DNA from: Dryocosmus kuriphilus
Taxonomy: Eukaryota; Arthropoda; Insecta; Hymenoptera; Cynipidae
Direction of reading: 5' to 3'
Assembly (NCBI GenBank): GCA_038277395.1
Contig: CM076197.1
Span: 82,011,951 to 82,075,950, forward strand
DNA length: 64,000 nucleotides
The notes under the pieces were generated by a model. It was not told the origin of the DNA and ran no database searches. It saw only the letters and a list, made by a program, of their open reading frames with translations. The position numbers and the translations under genes were made by a program. Below, one piece after another: positions 1 through 9,743 of this stretch; within the stretch, counting starts at the first letter, position 1, and each line of letters starts with the position of its first letter.

Positions 1-435
1 AAGTATAAGCTTCTTCATTAAAAACATTTGGCATTTTTGAATTAGGGTAATTTTATGAATATTATTCGTTTTAAGGGTGGCTTTCCTTACGAGCTAGAGG
101 GAAGAAACTTTGGTTGTGTATGTGTTAGCATCAAAGATAAGCTTCCTCATTAAAAACATTTGGAATTTTCGAATTAGGGCAATTTTATGGATATTATTCG
201 TTTAAAGGAAGGCTGTGGGGTAGTTTTCTCATTTGCTAGAGGGATGAAACTTTTTTATGTATCTATTAGCATCAAATGTAAACTTCCTCATTAAAAACAT
301 TTGGAATTTTCGAATTAGGGTAATTTTATGAATATTATTCGTTTTAAAGGTGGCTGTAAGGTGGTTTCCTTATGTGCTAGAGGGATGAAACTTTTTTCTG
401 CGTCTATTAGCATCAAATGTATGTTTCGTGATTAA
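1..435. repeat. Satellite-like tandem repeat, about 3 units of 135-142 bp
   Basis: Three successive units each contain 'cattaaaaacatttgg', then 'aattttatg', then 'gctagaggga', then 'attagcatcaaa'. Units begin near 5, 137 and 279, and a fourth unit is cut off near 430 by the X repeat that follows. The array probably continues upstream of the window. No coding potential is seen. Confidence 0.85.
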
Positions 436-974
436 AAAAATCTGCCCGCTTCGCGGCCACATTCTCATCGCGCGCTTGGCGCGAAGTATGAGCGCGCCTA
501 GGGCGCGCGTCTGTCGGCACTCGCGCTTCGCGCTCAATAGATTATTCACCTCGCGCTACGCTCTCGTTGTTTATGGATCGTATAAACCCTTAAATTAAAA
601 ATTACAAAAGAAATTATTTTACTTAACGCTCTATCCCCTTAAGGAATACATTCTCATCATGACACTCGCGCTTCGCGCTCGATAATTACGCTTTTTTAAA
701 ACATATTATAGATTGGTAAAGTTTTTTTGTGATTTTCCAAATTTTCACAATGCAGGATTTCGATTCTTAAAAGTAAAACGATGACTCTTATAAATAAATC
801 TTGTAGCTCTTTCCAAGGTGAACAATTCTGCTTGTTACTATTTTCTCATACCTTGCATAGTTTTGCTGAAAAGTGTTTTTCTTTATAAATTTATATTTTA
901 TAATTTAATATAATATATATTATATATATGTAATATATATATAAATTATTATAAATAAATATTTATTATATTTA

Positions 975-1014
<40 letters not shown>

Positions 1015-1902
1015 ATTATTATATTTATTATAAATAAATATTATATATTTTATTATAAGATATTTTAATATTTTATTATATAATAAATATTTATATAGTA
1101 TATATTATATTAATTAATATATATATTTTATAATTTATATTATATATTATATCTTTAAAAAACTACGCGTATGCTCAAAAAAATTATAGAGAGCAAATTT
1201 GTAGATCTTTTTGAGTTGAACAACTTTGTTTATTATCATTTTTTCGTATCTTGCATAGTTTGGCGGGAAATTTGAAATTTTTTATTTTTAATAACGTTTT
1301 ATCGATTAAAACAAAAACCGTGCATTTTATCAAAAAATGGTTTTAAAAAAAATTTGTAGATCTTTTTTAATTGAACAACTTTGTTCTTTACCGTTTTTCT
1401 GTATCTTGAATATTTTGGCAGGAAACTAGAGTTTTTTAATTTTAATATCTTTTTCTTGATTAAAACAAAAACCGTTCATTTTATCAAAAAACGTTTTAGA
1501 CAAAATTTGTAGATTTTTTTTTTTATGTGCAATTTTACTTTCTTGCATTTTTTTTGTGTCTCTCATAGTTTAGCTGGAAAATGGATTTTTTGATTTTGTG
1601 AAAACCGTTTTTGATGGATAAAACCATAACTGTTGGTCAAAAAACCGCTGGTTAACGAGCTCGTCCTTTGTCTTTATCCCTTAAAGAAGTGTACCAAAGC
1701 GCAATCCATTCCGATTAGTCCTTCGAAAGTTATCGTGGGAACAGACTCCAACGACAACGACAACGACGACGACAACAGACAGACACCGTCGTAAAAACCG
1801 TTTTTTCGGATTCAGGAGGTCTCAAAACGTGGAGATTTCATGAAATCCACGAAAGTCAAATTTTACTTAAATCTAATACCTCCTCTGATGAGGATGTAAA
1901 AA
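436..1902 (+). repeat. Family X interspersed repeat, copy 1
   Basis: A full-length copy in the orientation defined as forward. It starts with the GC-rich head (TCTGCCCGCTTCGCGG), followed by several short palindromes of the GCGCTTCGCGC type, then an AT-rich body. It ends near a short GAC-rich microsatellite and 'gatgaggatgtaaaaa'. The body holds about four diverged internal subunits of ~165 bp, each with 'aatttgtagat', 'ttgaacaac', 'tatcttgcatagtttggcggg' cut short by divergence, and 'aaaacaaaaaccg'. Both ends carry the same motif in inverted orientation (cattctcat / gatgagaatg), as expected for a non-autonomous transposon. No recognisable protein is encoded. This copy has expanded by an internal AT microsatellite. 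Confidence 0.85.
883..1150. repeat. AT microsatellite inside X copy 1
   Basis: Almost pure A/T with TATATA runs and ATTATT blocks. The other X copies lack it and have only the short motif 'tttctttatatttcata' here, so this is a local expansion within the repeat. Confidence 0.85.
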
Positions 1903-1925
1903 ATTTGGAATTTTCAAAAAAAAAA

Positions 1926-3198
1926 TTTACATTCTCATCAGAGAAGGTATTAGATTTATGTAAAATTTGCCTTTCGCGAATTTCATGAAATCTCCACGTT
2001 TTGAGACCTCCTGAATCCGAAAAAACGGTTTTTACGACGGCGTCTGTTGTCGTTGTCGTCGTCGTTGGAGTCTGTTCCCACGATAACTTGCGAAGGACTA
2101 ATCGGATTGGAGTGCGCTTTGGTATACTTCTTTAAGAGGTAAAAAGAAAGGACGAGTTCGTTAACCAGCGGTTTTTGACCAACGGTTATGGTTTTATCCA
2201 TCAAAAACGGTTTTCACAAAACCAAGAAATCCATTTTCCGGCTAAACTATGAGAGATACAAAAAAAATGTAAGAAAGTAAAATTGTTAATCTCAAAAAAA
2301 TCTACCAATTTTGTCTTGGCCGTTTTTTGATAAAATGAACGGTTTTTGTTTTAATCAAAAAAACGCTATTAAAATTTTAAAAATCTGGTTTACCGCCAAA
2401 ATATTCAAGATACAAAAAAATGGTAAAGAACAAAGTTGTTCAATTTAAAAAGATCTACAAATTTTGTTTTAAACCATTTTTTGATGAAATGCACGGTTTT
2501 TGTTTTAATCGATAAAACGTTATTAAAAATCAAAAATTTCAAATTTCCCGCAAAACTATGCAAGATACGGAAAAATAATAATAAACAAAGTTGTTCGCTT
2601 CAAAAAGATGTACAAATTTGCTCTCTGTTATTTTCTTGAGCAGGCGCGTAGTTTTTTGAGTTATTCGTGAAATATGTTATGAAATATAAAGAAAACCACG
2701 TTTCAGCAAAACTATGCAAGATATGAGAAAATATTAACAAGCACAATTGTTCGCCTTGGAAAGAGCTACAAAATTTATTTATAAGACTCATCGTTTTACT
2801 TTTAAGAATCGAAATCCTGTATTGTGAAAATTTGGAAAATCACAAAGAGCTTTACCAATCTACAATGTGTTTTAAAAAAATGTAATTATCGAACGCGAAG
2901 CGCGAGTGTCATGATGAAAATGTATTCCTTAAGGGCGATAGAGCCTTAAGTAAAAAAATTTCTTTTGTAATTTTTAATTTAAATGTATATACGATCCATA
3001 AACACCGAGCGCGTAGCGCGAGGTGACTAATCTATCGAGCGCGGAGCGCGAGTGCCGTAAATAACGTATCGAGTGCGAAGCACGAGTCAAATGTCGAGCG
3101 CAAAGCGCGAGTGCCAACAGACGCGCGCCTCAGGCGCGCTTATACTTCGCGCGAAGCGCGCGAGGAGAATGCGCCCGCGAAGCGGGCAGATTTTTTTT
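1926..3198 (-). repeat. Family X repeat, copy 2 (inverted to copy 1)
   Basis: A full-length reverse copy, starting 'tttacattctcatcagaga' and ending 'gcgaagcgggcaga'. It lies head to head with copy 1, separated by about 20 bp, so 436-3198 is a very large imperfect palindrome. The small ORFs here recur in every X copy and are broken at different places, so they are not genes. Confidence 0.85.
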
Positions 3199-3251
3199 AA
3201 TAAATTCGTTTTTCATAAACGCTGAGAACTATACTCATTATCATAATCATA

Positions 3252-4446
3252 TTACATTCTCATCAGAGAAAGTATTAGATTTATGTAAAATTTGACTTTC
3301 GCGGATTTCATGAAATCTCCACGTTTTGAGACCTGAATCCGAAAAAGCGGTTTTTACGACGGTGTCTGTGTTCTCGTCATCGTCGTTGTCGTCGTTGGAG
3401 TCTGTTCCCACGATAACTTTCGAAGGACTCATCGGATTGGATTGCGCTTTGGTACACTTCTTTAAGGGGTAAAAAGAAAGGACGAGTTCGTTAACCCGCG
3501 GTTTTTGACCAACGGTTATGGCTTTATCCATCAAAAAAAAACGGTTTTCACAAAATCAAAAAATCCATTTTCCGGCTAAACTATGGGAGATACAAAAAAA
3601 TGTAAGAAAGTAAAATTGTTCATCTCGAAAAAATCTTCCAATTTTGTCTTACCGTTTTTTGATAAAATGAACGGTTTTTATTTTAATCAAGAAAACGCTA
3701 TTAAGATTAAAAAACTCTGGTTTCCCGCCAAAATATTCCAGATGCCAAAAAATGGTAAAGAACAAAGTTGTTCAATTCAAAAAGATCTACAAATTTTGTT
3801 TTAACCATTTTTTGATGAAATGCACGGTTTTTGTTTTAATCGATAAAACGTTATTAAAAATCAAAAATTTCAAATTTCCCGCAAAACTATGCAAGATACG
3901 AAAAAATGATAATAAACAAAGTTGTTCATCTTAAAAAGATCTACAAATTTGCTCTCTATCATTTTTTTGAGCAGATGCATCGTTTTTGAGTTATTCGTGA
4001 AATATGTTATGAAATATAAAGAAAACCACTTTTCAGCAAAACTATGCAAGATGTGAGAAAATATTAACAAGCAGAATTGTTCACCTTGGAAAGAGCTACA
4101 AAATGTATTTATAAGACGCATCGTTTTGCTTTTAAGAATCGAAATCCTGTATTGTGAAAATTTAGAAAATCACAAAAAAACTTTACCAATCTACAATGTG
4201 TTTTAAAAAAATGTAATTATCGAGCGCGAAGCGCGAGTGTCATGATGAGAATGTATTCCTTAAGGGCGATAGAGCCTTGAGTAAAATAATTTCTTTTGTA
4301 ATTTTTAATTTAAAGGTTTATACGATCCATAGACACCGAGCGCGTAGCGCGAGGTGAATAATCTATCGAGCGCGAAACGCGAGTGCCAACAGAAGCGCGC
4401 CCTAGGTGCGCTCATACTTCGTGCAAAGCGCGCGATGAGAATGTGA
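3252..4446 (-). repeat. Family X repeat, copy 3
   Basis: Same orientation as copy 2. It begins 'ttacattctcatcagaga' and runs to the palindrome-rich head, but it stops at 'gatgagaatgtg', just before the final hairpin found in complete copies, so the terminal ~20 bp are missing or replaced. Confidence 0.85.
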
Positions 4447-4674
4447 CCAGGATGCTCGGTTCTAATTTCTGAATATTGTATTTCGATGAACTTTTTATAT
4501 CTCAAAATCTTTATCTTTCAGGTCTTGTACGTAAGGCGGTATTTTTACCCTCGATAAGCCCCTAAAATCTTGGTTAGTCACGTTTTGGCTTGCTTACTTT
4601 ATGACTAAATTATTTGGGAAGTGTAAACATTGTAAACTCGAACTGCTCAACAAAGTTCAACCTCGAAAGGAGCC

Positions 4675-5615
4675 TAGGGAGCGTCCTTTAATTACGTGGG
4701 GGGGGGGGGGGGGGGGGGGGGGGTCCGCGAAATCTTACGACCATGTTGAAGTTACATGTATTTACTATAGAAAAAGGCACGAGTACGATATCCGTGGCGA
4801 CAATGTTTTAATGCGGATTCCTGTAGGATTTTTTGCGAGAAACATGAATCTGACCATTTTAAATCGATATCTCCAATATTTTTCGAGATATCGATTTTTT
4901 AAAACTTTTTGTTAATTTAAAAATTTTCTTAACGTTCACTCCAATAGGGTATTTTTCAAGAGAAAAACGAATTAAACCCTTTTAAATTGATAGCGTTGGA
5001 AAAGGGGTAGGGGTACGACCTTACATTATTTTTGTGACCAGTCACAGGGTTACCTTCGCGCCCCCCATGAGGCGCTGGAAAAGAGGTAGGGGTGGGACTT
5101 ACATTATTTTTGTGATTAGTCACAGGGGTGCTCTCCCGCCCCCCATGAGACGTTGGAAAAGGGGTAGGAATACGATCCTACTTACTTTTGTGACCAATCG
5201 CAGGGGTGCCTTCCAGTCCCCCATGAGTCGTTGGAAGTCGTTCTGCATTATTCTATTACTTAATTTAACAGAAAAAAAAGATATCTCGAAAACCATTTAA
5301 GATATCGATTTAAAAAGTTCAGATTTGTTTTTCTCGCAAAAAAAAAACCATCGAAATTCACATTCAGAAGTTACATAATTTAAAAAAATAATAAATAGAT
5401 AATTTTACCATAAAAAAATCGATATCTCGAAAACTATTCGAGATATCGATTTAATACTTTCAGATTCGTGTTTCTCGCAAAAAATCCTATAGGAATCCAC
5501 ATTAAAACTTTGTCGCCCCGGATATCGTACTCTCCCCTAGAAAAACCCTTAAGAAGGCGGGAGGGGGTCTCAAATTCCAAAAATGATCCTTACGTAATTA
5601 ATGGACGCTCCCCTA
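4675..5615. mobile_element. Non-autonomous DNA element with long inverted repeats
   Basis: The ends are inverted copies: left 'agggagcgtcctttaatta', right reading back as 'taggggagcgtccattaatt'. Further in, the arms keep matching ('gtacgatatccg', 'ttcctgtaggattttttgcg', then 'aaatcgatatctc' on both sides). The arms are ~200 bp. The centre holds a minisatellite. There is no transposase, so it is a MITE or foldback type. The superfamily is not clear because no convincing target duplication can be read. A 26-base G run (4698-4723) lies in the left arm. Confidence 0.7.
4990..5240. repeat. Minisatellite, ~3 units of ~78 bp
   Basis: Units share 'gttggaaaaggggtagg', 'ttttgtgac', 'cacaggggtgcc' and 'cgccccccatgag'. 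The unit resembles the arrays in the two Merlin elements at 48.7-49.2 kb and 60.4-60.9 kb, so the same satellite has been captured by unrelated elements. Confidence 0.75.
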
Positions 5616-6179
5616 GCCATAATTCAGGATCCTTCTACGACTACGATTAATTACGGTCTCACTTTGTCATCACGCTTTGAAACTTTGGGTTTTTCCAAAC
5701 ATCTGTCGCCTTCCTTAGATTTAGAAACGGGTGTGTCTTGTATCCTCACCTTCCTGCTCAGCTACCAATAGAAACTCACAATTACCCCTACTATCTTGTA
5801 TTCCTTCAGAAAACTAGTTGCACTTCAGCGCTAGAGACACAAAATTTCAGGAAAAAATGAAGGCAGCGAGAGCATTCACAATAAATTGTTCATCCGTCGG
5901 ATCAGTATCCTTCACTGACCCCAGATCTGACTGCCAGAAAAATCTGGCATTAACTTTGAATATAAGAATCAAGCCAATAGGTGTTACCATTTACTGTGTA
6001 TCTACCAGTAGTCATCGAATTAAATAGAATAATTATAGATGGTACATGAGTGTTCTTATTTCAAAAACTATCATTAGTGTAAGACTTCCTTTTCAACGAA
6101 ATACCTAAGTTGACGTAAGATTAATTATATCTTTGTCTAGAACTTTGTTTTACAAATTGTTTTGTATTTTTATTTCCAG
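5616..6179. other. Upstream intron or flank of cyclin Y
   Basis: 564 bp with no supported gene. It ends in a good acceptor (pyrimidine-rich 'tttttatttccag' at 6167-6179). A cyclin Y N-terminal exon (expected to begin MGN... with a myristoylation signal) was not recognised here or further upstream, so it lies outside the window or is too diverged to see. Confidence 0.5.
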
Positions 6180-6400
6180 ATGGTATGGTGAGAAAGAAAA
6201 GTCAACATCAAATAGCTGATATAAGACCTTTGAAAAAGAGCAGCAGTTGTAGTACGATTTACTTAGACGATAGTACTGTGTCTCAACCTAATTTAAAGAA
6301 TACTGTTAAATGCGTCGCATTAGCGATATATTATCATATAAAAAATAGAACCTCCCAGCGTCACATCGAAATATTTGATGAAAAACTACATCCGCTAACG
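6180..6400 (+). CDS. CCNY: Cyclin Y, internal coding exon
   Basis: Cyclin Y recruits and activates a CDK of the PFTAIRE group (CDK14 in vertebrates, Eip63E in flies) at the plasma membrane. This exon encodes the conserved stretch before the cyclin box, including SSCSTIYLDDSTVSQPN and VKCVALAIYYHIKNR, then EIFDEKLHPLT. It starts after the AG at 6178-6179 with two bases completing a split codon. It ends on a codon boundary before 'gtaagt' at 6401. The phase matches the next exon exactly. Identity is secure from the family sequence. The methionine at 6185 is internal, not a start. Confidence 0.92.
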
Positions 6401-6509
6401 GTAAGTTCCAACATTAATAAATTACAATTTTATGTGGGTTTTCACATTATGTGTTGTGAGTCTTTCAGAACAATTACAAACAAATTTTACAATTTCCTAT
6501 TCTCTCAAA

Positions 6510-6734
6510 ATCGCCCAGTGATCCCCAAGCAGTTTTGCCCCTCGAAATGAAGCATCTTCCCTGAGAGATCACTGTCCTCTTTATGAGGGGACCTACAGTT
6601 TAACGTGGGTTCCGAACCACGAGAGCCTCGGTAGAAGTACATAGAAAATTTTCATTTGTACCCGGCTCAATAATAGAACCCCGGACCTTTTGCTTGGAAT
6701 TCCAGTGTACTACCACTTGAGCCAAAGAGGCTCT
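6510..6734 (-). mobile_element. tRNA-derived SINE in a cyclin Y intron
   Basis: Read on the minus strand from 6734, the head is tRNA-like: an A-box-like 'TGGCTCAAGTGG' (RC of 6712-6723) and a B-box-like 'GGTTCTATTA' (RC of 6671-6680), about 40 bp apart, with tRNA-like spacing. A unique body follows, containing 'GGTTCGGAACCCACGTT' and 'GTAGGTCCCCTCAT'. It lies between two cyclin Y exons, antisense to the gene. The 3' boundary (~6510) is approximate. It is not a functional tRNA because the acceptor and anticodon arms are degenerate. Confidence 0.7.
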
Positions 6735-6939
6735 AACAAGTTCTCTTACTGAAAATAATTTATTTTAAAGAAGCCACTATCCAAACTCTTATTTCCATTT
6801 TAAAAAAAAAGATCCGACGAAATTCGTTTCCCGAGTAGATTTGCTAACTTATTGAACTTGATTTACTCTAAATATTCTACTGAAGTTAGAATATATTTGA
6901 AAGTAATATAAATCCGTTTGAATTTTATAATTTTTTTAG

Positions 6940-7225
6940 AGAGATGGTGTGGCAGACGATTACGACAAACATAATCCAGAGCATAAGCAGATCTATAAAT
7001 TTGTAAGGACTCTTTTTAACGCAGCACAATTAACAGCGGAGTGTGCTATCATAACGCTAGTATATCTCGAACGTCTTCTTACGTACGCGGAAATAGATAT
7101 AACTCCCGCGAATTGGAAACGAATTGTTCTCGGTGCTATTTTGCTAGCTTCTAGGTGTGGGACGATCAAGCTGTGTGGAATGTGGACTATTGTCAAATTC
7201 TAAAGGACATCACTGTAGAAGACAT
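6940..7225 (+). CDS. CCNY: Cyclin Y, cyclin-box exon, with a 1-base frameshift
   Basis: Encodes the heart of the cyclin box: DYDKHNPEHKQIYKFVRTLF, AAQLTAECAIITLVYLERLL, TYAEIDITPANWKRIVLGAI, LLAS. The exon starts after 'tttttttag' in phase 0 and ends at 'gacat|gtgagt'. The family continues after LLAS with K-V-W-D-D-Q. Here the reading frame slips at 7152-7154 (tct agg tgt, where tct aag gtg would be expected), and the conserved residues through VEDM resume one frame over. The exon is 286 bp, whereas 287 would keep the phase. One missing A explains it all. Splice sites and flanking exons are intact and the codons downstream are well conserved, so an assembly or read error, or a very recent mutation, is more likely than an old pseudogene. 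Confidence 0.9.
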
Positions 7226-9454
7226 GTGAGTATACCAGCTATTCCTTTCACTTTTAAATTAGCCACTCGCCCCTTTCAAACTCACCAGGAATTCTCAAAA
7301 AACAGTTCCTCACAAAAACAGGATGTCTAGTCAGCAGAAAAATATTCCATTTTCAGGTAACTTCCGTTTAGATAAAAAAAACTCTTCAGAAAAAAGAACA
7401 TTTTTTACGATTTATTTTTCAAACAAGATTGTTATTTAAATCACTTTAGATTCCGAGAAGTAAGATTCAGATATTGAATAAATTTAATTTGAAAGATTTT
7501 GAAACTGAGCCCTTTAATATTATGCGAATTTATTTCCAATTAAAAGTCTTAATAATTGCGCAATTTTAAGTTTTAAATAGAAGAAGTTTTAATTGAAAGT
7601 GTTGAATAATTTTAGATTGAAACATCCAAAATTGATTGGTTTGAAATTTAAGTCATTCAAAGTTGCAGGATTTGAAATGAAAGTCTTTTCATACTTTAAT
7701 TATTATTATATATCAAATATGTTCAGGTTGTCGATGTACTAGTCAGGTTGAGAATATTGTTTATTTAATCAATAATTAGCTTTCGCCTGAACACGTCGGG
7801 CCTCATCAGATGTTTCATTACAAGATAAATGGAATGGATGAATTAGTTTTTTGTTGATATTTTATGAAGAGTTTAAAATTACAATAAGTTTTGAATTGTT
7901 ACTTGTTTCGGTAGCTTTAGATAATATATTAACTTCACTCCTGGACATGTGGCTCTTACTAATGAGGCGTGATCCAAATCTATTTTATTTTAATAATACT
8001 AGTATTGCTGCCATATGTCCAGGAGTGAAGTTAATATATTATCTAAAGCTACCGAAACAAGTAACAATTCAAAACTTATTGTAGTTTTAAACTCTTCATA
8101 AAATATCAACAAAAAACTAATTCACCCATTCCATTTATCTTGTAATGAAACATCTGATGAGGCCTGCGACGTGTTTAGGCGAAAGCTAATTATTGCTTAA
8201 ATAAACAATATTCTCAACCTGACTAGTAGATCGACAACCTTCAACATTTTTGATATATACTAAGTAACGCTAGTCAACACCAACAACAACATCGTTATCA
8301 AATTTTTAATTATTATTATTTCAGTACGATCAAAGTCAAATAATTATAAATTAGGAAAGCCTGAAGTTGAACAAATATGAATTTAAGCATTATTGTTCAA
8401 TTTCCAATTGAAATCCTTCGTAGTTTAATAAGTTTATTGAATTGTTTATTGATTTATGGATAAATCTTCCATAATTTACGGAACCTAAAGCCACTAAATC
8501 AAACGCCTTGTCAAGTATTATTTATTAAATTGAAGACACTAAAAATTTAATAATTTCAGTTTGATACTTAATAAATCGACAATTGTCCACTATTTGAAAC
8601 AGAAAGCGTTTAAATTAGAAAGAATTTTCGATTAGAAGATTCAATACTTTTTTGTTTAAATTCAAATTTGTCAAAATTGCACAATTTAAAAATTAAAATA
8701 CTATAATTATTATAAATGCACTGCATTCAAAATCGAATAGACTAAGGTTGAATTTCGAAATTCAGACAAATTTAATTTGAAAAGCCCTTCAAGTTGTACA
8801 GTTTTGAATGAGAGTATTAAAAACGCCTACTTTAAAATTTAAATTTTTCATAATTGTACAATATTTCTAATTGAATATTTTTGATATATCTTAATAGATG
8901 AATGAATTAAATAGACTAATGTTTGAATAATTTATTTGGATTGCAAATTTTTAAATGAGGCAATTTCAATCGCTCAGTCTTGTACAATTTTAAATTGAAA
9001 ATAATATTAAACAATTTGCAGTTCTTCTCTTTCCATCTGGTGAATCTTGATTGTTTTGAATGTAAAAATTTTCAATTTATAATGTTTTAATTTTTAATAA
9101 ACTGGGTTTGAAAATCTTTAATTTTAATAAGTTATTGTTGTTAGCTTGTTTTTTGAAATTTTATCTACAATTTTCAATGTTTTGTACAATGTTCAGTTGT
9201 TCAATCTTTGATTTGCAATTTTAAACGGTTAAAATGATAAATTGTTCAGTTTTAAAGGTTTAAATTTAAAATTTTATATACCTGGGAAATAACCGGGCAT
9301 TTTTTCTAAATATTGAGTGGCTACCCTGAGCTTATAAATTTAAAATCATTTAAGTTTGAATATGTATAATAATTATTTTTTAATAGTTTCACCGCCCTAT
9401 TAAACTATTGAACTATATAACTATATAACTATTGAATTGTTTATTTGCTCCCAG
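7226..9454 (+). other. CCNY: Cyclin Y intron
   Basis: Begins 'gtgagt' after 7225 and ends 'ttgctcccag' at 9454. It is AT-rich, with diffuse low-complexity 'aattttaaattga' text from 7440 to 9420. It contains the foldback at 7709-8260 and no other supported gene. Confidence 0.85.
7709..8260. mobile_element. Foldback (long inverted repeat) element
   Basis: The left arm 7709-7953 and right arm 8010-8260 are near-perfect inverted copies, separated by ~56 bp. Matching text includes 'aggttgtcgat', 'actagtcaggttgagaat', 'acaagataaatgg' and 'cttcactcctggacat'. The transcript would form a ~245 bp hairpin. There is no transposase. Each arm carries a motif resembling a hammerhead-ribozyme core (CTGATGA ... 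GAAA) at 7781-7809 (minus) and 8154-8184 (plus). Confidence 0.85.
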
Positions 9455-9743
9455 GAACGAATTGGAGAGACAATTCCTGGAAATGCTTCAGTTCAATATC
9501 AATGTCCCGTCGAGTGTGTACGCTAAATATTATTTTGACCTCCGCACACTCGCCGAAGCTAATGAACTAACATTCCCTAGTGAACCTCTTAGTAAAGAAA
9601 AAGCCCAAAAGCTCGAGGCTATGTCGCGAGTTTACGAGGACAAAGTCACAACAGAAGCTTTACGTAACGGTATTAAAAAATGGTCCAGTCTCGATAACGT
9701 CTGCATAGGAGGGCCCAGACGTAGCATTGCCATCCTCTCATAA
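9455..9743 (+). CDS. CCNY: Cyclin Y, last coding exon
   Basis: Starts after the AG at 9453-9454 with the G that completes the split Met codon of the previous exon, then NELERQFLEMLQFNINVPSS, VYAKYYFDLRTLAEANELTF and a C-terminal tail ending SIAILS, with TAA at 9741-9743. The cyclin-box end is nearly identical to the family. The tail (SSLDNVCIGGPRRSIAILS) is diverged but aligns with the short C-terminal motif of cyclin Y. This exon is fully open. Confidence 0.93.

Noticed and set aside
3247..3534. Recurrent ORFs starting MMDK-T/A-ITVGQ in several X copies
   Set aside because: They arise from the same repeat segment in different copies, have variable ends, run into a microsatellite and match no protein family.
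436..4446. CRISPR array (repeated short palindromes in X heads)
   Set aside because: The palindromes differ in spacing and sequence within a eukaryotic interspersed repeat; no cas genes.
4601..5300. ORFs with poly-Gly and repeated RRWKRGR
   Set aside because: They run through the TIR element's G tract and the 78-bp minisatellite.
6600..6734. Functional tRNA gene
   Set aside because: Only A/B-box-like blocks remain, without a proper anticodon stem or acceptor pairing; better explained as a SINE.
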